The position numbers were made by a program, and so were the translations under genes. Positions 10,101 to 21,954 of a DNA stretch of 64,000 nucleotides are shown here, one piece after another (the first letter of the stretch is position 1; each line of letters starts with the position of its first letter). The notes below the pieces were generated by a model that made no database searches, was not told the DNA's origin, and worked only from the letters and a program-made list of their open reading frames with translations. This DNA is from Fallopia convolvulus (lineage: Eukaryota; Streptophyta; Magnoliopsida; Caryophyllales; Polygonaceae): the NCBI GenBank assembly GCA_964016875.1, contig OZ024721.1, positions 14,552,109 through 14,616,108 of the forward strand, given 5' to 3'.

Positions 10101-13100
10101 AAAGATATTAAGGAACTAGAATCATCAATCATCATAAATATTCCGCTTCTTGTTACAGACATGCACTTACAGAGTAGTCATTTTTTTCCTCAGAAAGGAG
10201 ATCTTTCAGTGCCACTATGTGTTCTCTACAATCAGGTGGGCCATTGCACAAAGACATACTCTTTTGTTCCATGTCCTTAAGTACACCAGCTATCTCCATA
10301 TACAGCATACTCATTTTACTCTTAAGCTGTACAAAAAAAAGGATGAGATATGGACGTCATTGTCAAGACCTAGGGAAGTTCAACAATAATTGCCTGCGCC
10401 AATTAACACAAGGGGAAAAAAATCACCTCAGCAGCTTCCATTTTTAACCATTCTCGTTTAGTATGGCCATCAAATTCAAGCATTGAAGGAGGTAAATGAA
10501 CAGACAGGATATCAATTGGTGAATAGTGGAAGAATGCAACCATGTCTCCACACCTGCTTATTAGTAGGGTAATTAGCAAACACACATCACTTGCTTATTA
10601 ACAAAACTAGGACAGACTAAAGGACAAGACGTACCCATAAAAACGGAGACAATCTCTCTGCAGAGAATGACCACAGTTAGCAATACGGTTTGCAGTTGCA
10701 TGATTAGAGAAGCTGAGTTCCAAGAACTTCCCAAAAGAAAGTCCCCACGCAGCATCAGACATTACAACTCTACGAGTTGCAGGTGGGACTCCATCTTCAT
10801 GTGCACACTGAAGGCACCTATGCCACATCCAAATCTTTCCATCCTGCTGTCCAGGAAGCCTGTTTGAGGAGAGACGTCTAACATTTATAGTCAGACTTCC
10901 CTGCTGGTGAGTATAGCATTGAACATGTGCCTCGACAGGTTCTTTACAGGATTGACAGTAAGATGCCTGAAAGGAAAGTTCCATATTTGAGATTTGAAAA
11001 ATGTTCTTCTTAATTAGTCTAAAACTACTCCTAATTGCCAAGTGACAAATATTCACAAAAAAATGGAACAGCATATTTCAATCAAAAGATGGCACAAACC
11101 AATGCATAAAGGTAATAGCAAACACATACTGGATCAAACAAGTCATCACGAAGATATCTTCCTAGCGGCTTATCAAAGGAGCCATAGAATTTGATGCGCA
11201 AGAGCCGAGAACGTTCACAGACAGTGCCCTTCAAAACACAATGGTTAGTAAAAGAAACCAATATGCTTTCATGGCTGTCAGCTGCTGAGAAGTATTCATT
11301 TGAAACTTGTTCACCAGTCCTTTCAGGCTCATCAGAATGCTGCTCTCCTGGCACTGCCACTTCAAGAGGATCTGTCTGCAAACAACTGACTACACTAGGG
11401 TAGCAAGACGTCCCATCAGGGTTTGTTAAGGAGTCTGAACCAACAGAGGCAATAGATATTTGACCATCAAGACATCCATCAGATATCTCGTCAAGTCGAT
11501 CATCCATGGGAGCAACATCAGAAGCAAAATGAAGGAGTTCAACTGATGAGCCCAAGTCACCAATTTCCATGCATTGCCCTGGAGATAGTTCATTCATAAT
11601 AGGCACATCAACTATTGGTTGAGATGGCAACTCAGCACCAGAATCAGGCACAGTTGTAACCAAATTATCCATATTTGCATCCTCTGGCATAGTAGGTGCG
11701 GGCTGCAATGCCATCTTGGGTAAACTAGCACCCTCATCAGCCAGAAAAGAAGTCTCCAAGGATAAATGATAAGCAGCAAATACTGCATACTGTACAACAT
11801 GCTTAATCTTCTTTAATTCATCACGACACAAACCTTTCAGCAAGATCTAGACAATAAAAATTAAGCACACTGAGTCAGAAACAGTGACAATCCAGAAGTG
11901 TTCAACTAGCATAAATGTCAAATGAAAAACAGAATATGATAAAATTAACTCAGTATCCATTTGGTAATTACCGTGCAACCTAAACGTCTTGGACATCCTT
12001 CAAAGAACATCAGTGTTTTTGATGGTCTCTTATTAGATTGATTGGTGACCTCAAGCTCTTCAGAGACCCTCTCCAAACGAAAGAGTTCACAATGTCCCAA
12101 ACGAGCCACAGAGATATGATCAACAGGAGTGATAGAAGCTCCACTGCACTGAGCTATCCTCTCCAACAAATGCCTTTTAACATTCAAGACCAAAGAAATT
12201 TCCTTTGCAAGTAGATACTCTTGTGCATATGGAGACACACTTTTCTCAACTAACAATACATTTGGTCGATGAGCCTCTATCTTAGAAAGAATTACCTTGA
12301 GATGATTCATTTCCTGCTTAACAAGCAATGAGCGTCGTTATAAATATGCATATGGGATAATTACATAGCCAAAAAAGAAAACATTTGATTTTGCAGTTCA
12401 CCTCTTCAAGCAATGTGTTGAAAGAAGCAAGCTCAGTAGCAGCTCTTTGATACTCAAGTGATCCTCCAAGGAGTAATAATTTAGGGTGTTTGTATTGTGA
12501 AGTCATTCTCTTGTGTTTAATGTTCTTTGTACAAACTACTCCCTTTATAAGAGCACTGCAAGAAGGAAAGAAAAACAAAACAAAATGAGTATGACATCAA
12601 GAGTATACAAGAGAACACAAAGAACACAGCCAACAACCATAAATAGTAAATAATTAGATGCACAAAAATAAGAAAATGTGCACATATTTTAACACCTTTG
12701 GTCCGGCCTTCCTGATGCTACGCATTTGATTTTTACATAGGCAGCGGGATCCATGCTGCCTCCCTTTTTGGTATCTGGCTTCACAAAATTTGCTGCTTGC
12801 CATGCCAAATTGCTAATGATTGCTAGCCAATCCTCATTTTCAGTTTGCTTGTTGTAGTTAATGCCCTCTCCTTGCAATAATTCCGATACAAGAGCTCTGA
12901 AGTGACCATGTATCACAGACTTTAAGGGCTCCCTTTGTTCCTCACTCTGCTTCTCCTTGTCTGAAAACAAACTAATAGCACCACCTTTTGATGAGAACAT
13001 CCCACCTGAATCTCCAATTTCATCATCGTCATCATCGTATCCAAAATAGTTGCTCTCAGTCTCATCATTTTCATCTTCGGGAGGTGGAGGAAGCCAAATG

Positions 13101-14312
13101 TTATCATTGTTCTCAAAATCCAGTTGCTTTTTAAACTTCTTCTCATTTTGCAAAATGTGTGTATCATAAGGGGAACCATCAGCATGTTCCAAGTCCCTAG
13201 ACTCTTGCCCAGGCTCATCCAACATCTCTGGTTTAGAAGGACCCTCATTTTGGGAGTTTGAATTTCCGACTTTCTCATGATATACATAACGTCCAACTTT
13301 AAGTGAGTTAACATTGATCCTAGATGGGCTGTCTGAGGGACTCGATTCCAAAGACCTGCGGTTACAGTGCTCATGCCTAACACTAAAACTAGCTGTGTCT
13401 GGATCTGAACTGTCATGGTCATACTCACTTGATGGACTGAACAAGGGCCTCTCACAATCATCTGTCTCTTCATCGCTCCTATATTTGAGAATAGAAAATA
13501 TTTAAGAACCTTCAAACACAAACAGATTGCAGAAATTGCTCAAAATCTCAAACATAGCCAAACTTGTAGAAGAAATCTCTTTGACTCTTAAGAAAAGATC
13601 AAAACATCAAATAAATATAAAGTGATCTGCTTAAGTTTTGGGATATGATATTTAGGAACACAATCACCATAAGCAAATTGGATTATTCAAAAGTAGATTA
13701 AGATTATAATCAAGACTCAAGTGTGCTAGCTATTTACTTTAAAAAAATAGCTATTTCGTGATATAAATCATACAGAATATTATCAGATAACGAGGAATCA
13801 ATCAAGATTTATCATTCATTTTGGTCAAGTAAAATCACTAATGTTGACCAAGAGAGGACTAACCGGTTTGTGGAGCAGCGAACAGAAACTGGGGATGTAT
13901 ATACAGAGGAAGAAGTGAAAATGCTGCTCTTGCTAATTGTATTTGAAGGGAAATTACGTTTTCCCTCTTCAACTGGACCATCAGTTCTCTTTGCATCTCT
14001 ATCATCACATACCTTGTTACCATCAGAAGAAGGTGAAGGGGGTTCAGGGCTTCCTCTAGGGGACTCAGAGGGATAGATCTTTTCCGTGTATCTCCTAGAT
14101 GCTCGAAAGCAAAATTTGCAAGACTTCATAACCTTCTTCAAATGACAACCATTTCCCATGCTATCAGTTGTGGCAAGAATAATAAGAGAGCCACTTCTTC
14201 GAACACAAGAACCACAGAGCCACCTTCCACAACCACGGCAGTTGAATCTGGGGCAAAACTCTGTGAATTCAAGCTCACACTCGCTACAAATCTTGCACAT
14301 ATTCTCATCCAT
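7154..14312 (-). CDS. FAB1: 1-phosphatidylinositol-3-phosphate 5-kinase, FAB1/PIKfyve family, degenerate zinc-finger type
   Basis: The kinase makes PI(3,5)P2 from PI3P on endosomal and vacuolar membranes. Eleven coding exons follow GT-AG splice sites: 14312-13864, 13478-12696, 12555-12402, 12313-11972, 11846-11130, 10966-10635, 10553-10427, 10326-10171, 9604-8126, 8023-7757, 7408-7154. They total 5,061 bases, in frame, for 1,686 residues, near the family's usual length. Residues about 6-36 and onward hold an eight-Cys zinc finger that lacks the RRHHCR-type PI3P-binding motif of true FYVE domains (here PRFNCRGCGRW). A CCT/TCP-1-like chaperonin domain spans about 411-575 (LIKGVVCTKNIKHKRM). A Cys-rich domain follows, then the lipid kinase at about 1425-1686 with IYDLKGSSRARY and MDYSLLVGVD. 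I chose the ATG at 14312 because the frame upstream starts only with GTG. The finger suggests the FAB1C/D side of the family; this is inferred. Confidence 0.92.
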
Positions 14313-15620
14313 GGCAAACTCAACAGAATGAGATGAAAAAACTCTCCCACCCAAGAAATCCAACACCTAACCCTTCAAACAGATATATTAAGGGAAGCAC
14401 GGGGCACTCTCATGTACTTTCTGATCGATCAAGCACCAAAATCAGCACACTTCCTTGTATAAACAGGAGAACTCTATAACCTCAGTTGGCTCAGTATAAA
14501 CTCAAAATCTACAATTTTTAACCTATAATACCAAATCTGTAATAAATTCCCAACACGACGGGATAAACTATTACAGATAAGTATCCAACCCACAACAAAA
14601 AGGATGTGGGAGGTTTTTAATGTGGAAATCTCAAGGATAAAACTAGGAAATCTTTATGATTGTTTCCGATCAATCCCCGGAATTTACTCCACGATTTTCT
14701 TCTTTTTCCTTTTTATGTTATGCTTGAGTGTTGCAAAAAACAAAAAGAGAGGGGGAAAACACCTCCTGAATATCAAAATACAGAAGAGAGGCAATTAACA
14801 CTAAAAACCCTGTATATTTACAAGGAAAATCTGAATCTATCGCTCAACACCATTACAATCGCGACAAACGAAACGACAAATTGAGACACAAAACCAACTA
14901 CAAACAGCAACTAAAGGCTTAGGTTTGAGATCAGAGGCACAAACTTTCATCAACCGATTCCAGATTCATCCAGATTTAGTTCCAGAACTGGCACCAGCAT
15001 CTAATCTGCGAGATCCAGACTTAATCAACCGAGAATTCTCTCAACCAAAACAAATCAGAACCTCACCACCGCCAACATCGAAAACTCCAGCAGTATCAAC
15101 CTTCAGAAACCCTACACCGAAAGTAAATCACATTGAGCAGCAGCAACCAACCAACCAACCTACAGCTCGATGCAACGGTGGTAAGTTCTAGCGAAAAGAA
15201 GCACAAATCCGATTCGATATTGAGTAAGATTAGGGATTAAATAAAATAATGGAGGAGTGGAAGTCAAGAAAAGGAGGAAGAGAGAGATTAAAGAACGAAG
15301 AGGATGAGAATGAAGAGGAGGAAAAGGAGGAGCAAGGAGAAGGTTCCAGGAGCTATTCTTGAAGCTATCATCTCTAAATTTGCGCCAAAACTACCTCCAC
15401 GATTCCACAGTTCTACTTCTTCTTCTGCGAACTCGTTGCAATTGAAGTATTGAAGCTCTTCTTTCTTCTTCTTCAGCTTTACCGTTTTCTTTCTTTCTCT
15501 TCCGCTTTTAGCTTGCATTTTTCGTACGCCCTCCTACCCCTAAAATTAAAATAAAATTAAAATTAAAATTAAAATAATGAATTTCCATTCTCTTGCTTCT
15601 TTCTTTCCTTTAGAAGTGTG
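14313..15620 (-). promoter_or_regulatory. Probable 5' UTR and promoter region of FAB1
   Basis: This stretch lies just upstream of the FAB1 start codon. It includes pyrimidine/purine-biased tracts (15290-15520), as often seen in plant leaders, and an AT-rich AAAATT repeat at 15540-15577 that could mark a core promoter. A 5' UTR intron is possible but I cannot fix its ends. Open frames on the plus strand (such as 14925-15191) show no family features and are probably chance. Confidence 0.4.
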
Positions 15621-16240
15621 CGTGGGTCGCGTGACATTAAAAAAGAATGCTAGCATAGTAGCATTTCATAAGAAACTAGTATGTATTCTCGGAGTTTGGT
15701 TAAAATGAAACCAATCCTTAACATGAAACGGAAGGAGAGTTTTTAGCCGTCGGATCACATGATCCAATGGATCAGATTACTCCTGTGTTTTTGAAAAAAA
15801 AATAAAACAAATCAGCAAGGTGGCAATTTTGCAAATAAACCAACTTCTATACCCTTAACTTAAAATATCAAAAAAAATCCCAACTTTGATCGCCCAAACC
15901 AATCGTACAGTACTAACCAGACGGGGACGCACGCGAGGATTCCAATCGCCCAAAAGCTCTCGACGGACGATTCCAAACTTCGACTCCCAACTTGAATCGA
16001 CGGACGATTTCATAGGCTCCCAACTTCGATCGCTCACCTTCTCGATCAAGGCTACCGCTCGCGCTCAGTTTGTCGATCCAGGAACTTCCATAACGTTAGC
16101 GTGATTGTCTGTTTACTTCGTACTAATGTTGATTTTTATATGTGCTACAACACTACTGTTGATCCATATGTAAGCAGAGTTCTAATGTTTGCTGAAAATA
16201 GGGGGACTTTTTCTATTCAATCAAATAAGATTAGCAAAGC
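15621..16240. other. Intergenic sequence without recognisable genes
   Basis: Nothing with coding character is seen. A frame at 15886-16104 has no recognisable features. The stretch leads into the minisatellite that begins near 16250. Confidence 0.4.
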
Positions 16241-16249
16241 TGAGGTGAA

Positions 16250-16868
16250 AAGTGCATTGAAAAGTTTCAAAAGTGCATTATGACATAAGAAAAAGTGCAT
16301 TGATAAATGTCATAATAAAAGTGCACCATCTGATTGAAAAAGTGCATTGAAAAGTTTCAAAAGCGCATTATGACATAGGAAAAGTGCATTGATAAATGGC
16401 ATTAGAAAAGTGCATCATTTGATTGAAAAAGTGCATTGAAAAGTTTCAAAAGTGCATTGTGACATAGGAAAGTGCATTGATAAATGGCATATGAAAAGTG
16501 CATCATCTGATTACAAAAGTGCATTGAAAAGTTTCAAAAGTGCATTGTGACATAGGAAAAGTGCATTGACAAATGACATTGGAAAAATGCATCATTTGAT
16601 TGAAAAAGTGCATCATTTGATTGAAAAAGTGCATTGAAAAGTTTCAAAAGTGCATTGTGACATAGGAAAAGTGCATTGATAAATGACATATGAAAAGTGC
16701 ATCATCTTATTACAAAAGTGCATTGAAAAGTTTCAAAAGTGCATTGAAAAGTTTCAAAAGTGCATTGTGACATAAGAAAATTACATTGATAAATGGCATA
16801 AGAAAAGTGCATCATCTGATTGAAAAAGTGCATTGAAAAATTCCAAAAGTGCAGTGAAAAGTTTCAAA
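16250..16868 (+). repeat. 89-bp higher-order minisatellite built from AAAAGTGCAT subunits
   Basis: About seven diverged units of roughly 89 bp stand in tandem. Each consists of four subunits of about 21-26 bp, each starting GTGCAT: GTGCATTGAAAAGTTTC, GTGCATTGTGACATAGG, GTGCATTGATAAATGGCAT and GTGCATCATCTGATTG. Some units show local expansion, for example duplicated subunits near 16600-16640 and 16725-16770. The last units read in frame into the gene fragment at 16833. Confidence 0.9.
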
Positions 16869-17265
16869 AGTGCATTTTCAAAAGTAAAGAAGGAGATCAC
16901 TTCGGAGAAGAGCAATCCCGATCAGAATAAGGAGAAGCTCTCGCCACCGACCTGGCTCTACAACTCCGACGAAGACGACGATCTGGTATCCGAGTTCAGA
17001 GATCTACCTACACAATTCCAGAAAACCTTCATCCCGGACCTCCGGCGAATCTTGTCGTCATCGCAGATCTACTTCTCGAAGGCGAACAAGGAGATGACGA
17101 AGGGATTCAAGACGTCGGCAACAAATACGCTCCGTCAATCGCGACCGCCATATCCTGCGCCTTCATCATCATCCCGTTCCTACTCGTCTCCCTCCTCTTC
17201 AACCGAACATCAGCCTTGGATCTCCTTGATCCAAGGGCCCAGAATGCTCCTTCCGTTTCATGTTA
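16833..17265 (+). pseudogene. Frameshifted fragment of a plant membrane-protein gene
   Basis: The first part reads as a charged, probably cytosolic stretch (KEKLSPPTWLYNSDEDDDLV, then FIPDLRRILSSSQIYFSKA and NKEMTKGFK). Near 17105 the reading should shift by one frame: the new frame gives VGNKYAPSIATAISC, then FIIIPFLLVSLLF, a clear hydrophobic membrane helix, then NRTSA. The original frame there becomes Ser/Pro-rich nonsense. So this is a truncated, frameshifted relic, cut off near 17240. The codon character (GC-rich, CGA/GAC) differs sharply from the AT-rich surroundings. I do not recognise the family with confidence. The region just 5' is a minisatellite whose units resemble the fragment's first codons (KSFKSA). 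Confidence 0.6.
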
Positions 17266-17289
17266 AGGGAGTGTTTTATGGGAACCAAA

Positions 17290-17797
17290 CTCTGTATTCC
17301 CGTACCTTGTACGGGTTTTTTTAAATAAAATATTAATAATAAAATATTTTAAAATATAATTATTATCCGAGAAAAATAATTATGTAAATACAATATTAAT
17401 AATAAAATATTTTCAAATATATTTATTATCCGAGAAAAATAATTATGTAAATGCTTAAATATAAATTTTTGTTATGATTTGCGTAAAAAGATAAGGCAAT
17501 TGTCATATAACTAATCAAATAATTAGTTCATAATAATCTAAATATAAAATAAATATTCTAGAATTTGTATGATAGCATAAAAAATATCCTAATGATCTTC
17601 CTATCTATCATATCTAAAAATAAAATATTGTTTAATAATGGGATTTTCTATCATATATTCTAAAAACATAGATAAGAATTTATCATATCCAAAAATAAAA
17701 GATTATTTTTAAAAAAAAACAGGTGGTGTGGTCCAATAAAAAAGTGACATGTGTCATTTAATAATTTTTTTAACCTCCGTTTAGGTTATAGTTATGA
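17290..17797 (-). mobile_element. Small non-autonomous Helitron, candidate
   Basis: On the minus strand it would start TCATAACTATA at 17797 (after A) and end in a hairpin CCCGTACAAGGTACGGG at 17297-17313. The start resembles the TCTATAACTATATATT starts of the two other Helitrons in the window. The expected CTAG end is degenerate (ACTCT in place of ACTAG). An internal direct repeat of about 75 bp (TATTATCCGAGAAAAATAAT) lies at 17360-17455. Confidence 0.45.
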
Positions 17798-19090
17798 TTG
17801 ATATATTTCTTTCATTTTTAATTATTATTTTTTAATGTTCTTATCTTAGTTAGAAAAACAAAGGCTGCAAAATAAAATTATTTTGGATTGTAGGGCGACA
17901 TCAAAATTTTGAATATGAAAAGTTTTGAAACATAGTAGTGGTTATAGAAAAAGTAAATGTAAATAAATTAAATATGAAAAGTCTTGATTATGTAGATGTT
18001 GAAAGAGACTCTTTTTGTAGTGTATGATTTCATTTAAATTGATTGGATTTAGACTCTATTAAAGAGTAATTTCTTGATCTCAAGGATAACACTACAATTA
18101 GTACTTCTTCTGTTTGATTTACTTGAATTTGCCTTTTTTAGAAAGCGATTTGTCGATCTCAATCTTCTTTGAAGATCGTCGGCGTCAACTGTTGTTCGGT
18201 TCCGATTATCAATTGTTGTCCCTTCGATTTTTTCCCAAAATTTGAGATATATGGCAAGTTTAAATCATATTTGGTTTCTTCATCGGGTCTCCACCGAATC
18301 AAACGCCTCAACCTCCTTTGTCAACTTCGCTGGCGTGTTTGTTCGGCCCTCCGTGTCGGCCTGAACCTTGTCCGCTTGCCAGAAAAAAATGCTGCTTGGG
18401 CCGCAAGTAGAAAAAAATTATAAAAGGAAAAAGGAAAAGAAAAAAAAATTATAAATTATTCTTATGCTTGGGCCGCAAGGTAGAAAAATTGATAAAGGAA
18501 AAAATTTTAAATTATTTCTTAGGCTTGGGCCGCAAGTCTCGGTCAAAGCACAGAAATAATTTATATATATATTTAAATAAATTAAGTCCTTTCTAGGCAA
18601 GGCTTTGATGCTTTTTCCCGCGTCCACTTGCGTTGCAAGTAAAACTTTTTCGTTTTACTTGTTAGGCAAGTTTTCTTTTCTTGCAGGATAGCTCCAAGCT
18701 TAATTTAAGTACTTTTTCCAATCAATTGGAGCTGAGTTTGGCATTGGACCAAGTTGTATTGGGCAAAGTCGCTTGGTGCTCTGAGGCTTCTGAAGATCCT
18801 TCATCTCGGTGGAGGGAAGGTCAGATGTCCATTTCGCACACCCAAAAGGGGTTGACCTGCTGCCTGCGGCACTATTCTTAAAGTGTTTTACTCACCCCGA
18901 TCTCAAACTCTTATGAGTTCTGATTTTGCGGAGATTTGTGTACTTTTCATAGCTTTTCCTATTTGATTTGACTTTCTTAGCCGTTCTCGACTGCCGTTTT
19001 CTAACGGCCTCTCGGATTACCAATTCTGTTTGGTATCCAAATTCTTACCTTATCAAAAAATGTAAATAAATTAACAAAGTAAGTGATACG
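17798..19090. other. AT-rich intergenic region with a short tandem repeat
   Basis: There is no supported gene. At 18388-18540 the box GCTTGGGCCGCAAG occurs three times, about 70-80 bp apart, separated by A-rich spacers, forming a small tandem array. The frame at 18169-18423 has no recognisable domain. Confidence 0.5.
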
Positions 19091-20827
19091 TTTTTTTGTA
19101 AATGGATAATTGGGATAACAACTCTTCTCGCCAATAAACCCTCTACTCCTCCAAAAAGAATGCGATGTACGCGATGTAAACCTCTCCACCAAACCGACAT
19201 TAACCCTAGGTCTATGGTCGCCGCCGCTTCTTAAAACCAACTCCGACAGCGATCCAACTCCTAAATCTCACAATCCTTGCCTCCAAAGGAACAAGAAAGT
19301 CTCTAAGCTTTCACCGCTCAACTTCAAATCGCGAATGATGTACCATAAAAGTAAGGATCTGCATAATATGCTCCGATGCATCCTCGTTTGGACCCTGCTC
19401 AGTTTAATGACACCAAGCTCCCAAAAAACTCAAGAAATTCTTCGTTTCTCCTTCTTTCTACAAACAACGTGGCCTTGGTGGAAGACAAAGAGACGCTTGT
19501 CATGCGAGGCTCTTCCGAGTCTTCTCTTTCCTCGAGATTCAACCCAAAAAAGGTGTGGCTCGACCTTTGCTCGAGTCGTTTGGAGCCTCCTTGGTCAGCG
19601 CCTCATCGACTCTTCATTACATTTGGATGGACAGGGACTAAGTTTGGTCTTCGGTTACAGACACGTCCTAATCAAGCTCCTAAAGGAGCCTCCGTTACTT
19701 GCCTCCACCAACACATGGGTGGAAATGAGAACACCATTGTTCGTAGAGGTCTTTGGATGGGAGGTTGCCTAAGACTCGTGCTCTTGGTGGTCGATTGGGT
19801 TTCTAGCTTCCATCACGGAGGATCTGGCTCTTTAATCCTTTCATCACATAAGGGGCGAACAATTGAAAACAAGGTTTTACCCAAACACTACTATTAATAA
19901 TTTTATAGCCCGCAACTCTTATTGTTGTTTTTTTTGTGGTTGCCTTTGCTAGTCTACCGACTTGCAGCATTCACTTCTACCCTTCCTTTGTTTTTAAGGT
20001 CTTTAGTGCCCTTGATTATGGATGTATGGATATTGCAAACATCACAAACCCTCATAGGGAGTGTTTTATCTATAAACTTATCTATGACCAGTTACCAACT
20101 ATTGGATCTTATCGCTGGTATAATCCCATAAACAACCTGAGTCAAGCTTGGCTTGCTTCTAATCGGGCTAATCCTATTTTATTAGTAAATAAAATCAATC
20201 CATGTGCTTCTACTGTGTTTTATAATACAAAAACTTACCATCAATCTATGCCTCTTTCTTCCATGTCTTACCTAGGAAGATTTTATGTGTATGACAATAC
20301 TTGCTTTCATCTAGCTAATAGCCAACACCTTGTAGATTTTGAGCCTAGCCGCTTGCTTAATAGTTTTTCATTAAAGACTCAAAAACCAAATTAATTGAAG
20401 GGCTCACTCCCAACAATTTTTGATCATCTTAATGGTGTTGTACAAAGCACCAAAAATTGTGAAGTCCACTTAGATTTGGATGAGCAAATTCATGTTATTA
20501 ACTTGCCACTAAAAAACTAGAATAGAACTCCAATTTGGCTTTTGCTTTACTCTACTAATATTCTTTGTCGAGCTGTTTGGATTCTTGTGAAGGAATTGCC
20601 CAAAACCTGCGGTTTCTACAACAATCCATCGAAAAATAAGGTGGAAGCTCACTCGAAGGGCGGAATAGCAGGACAAAATTGCACAAATTACAAACTCAAG
20701 GTGCCATGTATGGGGCTGGCCCTTTTAACCCCGGCTACCTAACGTTAAAAAATGGACTAACAACACTAATATTTCAAGAGATAACCGATCTTATTTTAGC
20801 CAAAAACCACACCATAACGGTTTCATT

Positions 20828-21954
20828 ATGAATATTTGCTTGTGGAATTATAAGGGCATTAAACGAAGGTCCTTTTGGACTAAGATCAATTCGTGATGCC
20901 AACTGGAAAAAATTAATCTTATTGAACTGGTTGAACCAAAAGCTAAAGACCCGTCGGAATGCATAGGGTGGCAAAAAGCTGGGTTCGACTCCGTGGAATT
21001 TATCCCAACCATCAGCCTAGAAGGCGGATTATGTATCATTTGGAAGGGATACCAACTATCGAATGAAACACTAAAAACCATACACAAAGATGAACGGTTT
21101 ATCAGAATCTAAAAATGCAAAATTGGACACATCCAACGAAATGATTATTATATTTGCTTACGCCCCACCACGAGCCCAAGATAAAGAGTAACATATTCTG
21201 GAAAAAGCTTAGTGAGTTTATTAGAACACGAAACCTCCCGTGTATCATCATGGGTGACTTCAACGAAATCCAACACCCTGATGAGAAAATTGGGGGTGCA
21301 ATCCCAAATCCTTCTCTCTTTGAACGCCTTATCAATTTTAAGAATGAATATGACGTTTGTGATATCCCCACCATTGGGGATAAATTCACGTGGAGTAAAT
21401 CAAATAACCTAGAGAATATAATATTCGAGAAACTAGACCGAACTCTAATTAGTGATCAAGTTGTTCAATGGTACTCAGCCATTGCGACTAAAAATCACGC
21501 TTTATCATCCTCAAACCATTGCCCAATATTGTGCGATCTCTCAAAGGGCAACCCGTTCAAAGCCCAACCTTTCAAATTCGAGATGATGTGGGCCGAAAGG
21601 AAAGATTTTCAAAATGTCATCAAACAAGCATGGTGTTTCAATGCTGAAGGATCACATAGGTTCAATATTACCAAAAAAACACAACTTGCAAGATCTAAAG
21701 GAAAGCTTGGAATAAACATACGTTTGGTAACATCTTCGAACAAATTAAAAGAATTGATGAGGAGCTTCTCACCACTCAAAAAGACATCATTGAAAATAAA
21801 AATACACAACTAATCCAAAAGCAAGAAAGGTTGTCCAAAAATGGTCTTGTCTTATTTAATTTCACCACTCGTATTGGAAACAGATGGCCAAAACACCCAT
21901 ATAAAACTAAATGACAAAACTACCAAATATTTCCACAGAATTGCAAATGGTAGG
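20828..21954 (+). pseudogene. LINE ORF2 endonuclease domain (degenerate)
   Basis: Starting at the ATG at 20828 the reading opens MNICLWNYKGIKRRSFWTKI, the usual N-terminal form of plant LINE endonucleases. IMGDFNEI (catalytic Asp and Asn) lies near 21250-21275, and SSNHCPILCD near 21510-21540 takes the place of the conserved SDH motif. Stops and frameshifts lie near 20896, 21110 and 21170. A linker (KYFHRIANGR near 21925-21952) follows and is cut by the solo LTR. In a live element the domain nicks target DNA to prime reverse transcription. Confidence 0.8.

Noticed and set aside
13314..13505. Open frames opposite the FAB1 exons
   Set aside because: Shadows of well-supported exons with matching splice sites.
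16250..16868. CRISPR-like alternation of repeats and spacers
   Set aside because: Spacers are themselves members of a repeated 4-subunit unit; this is a eukaryotic minisatellite.
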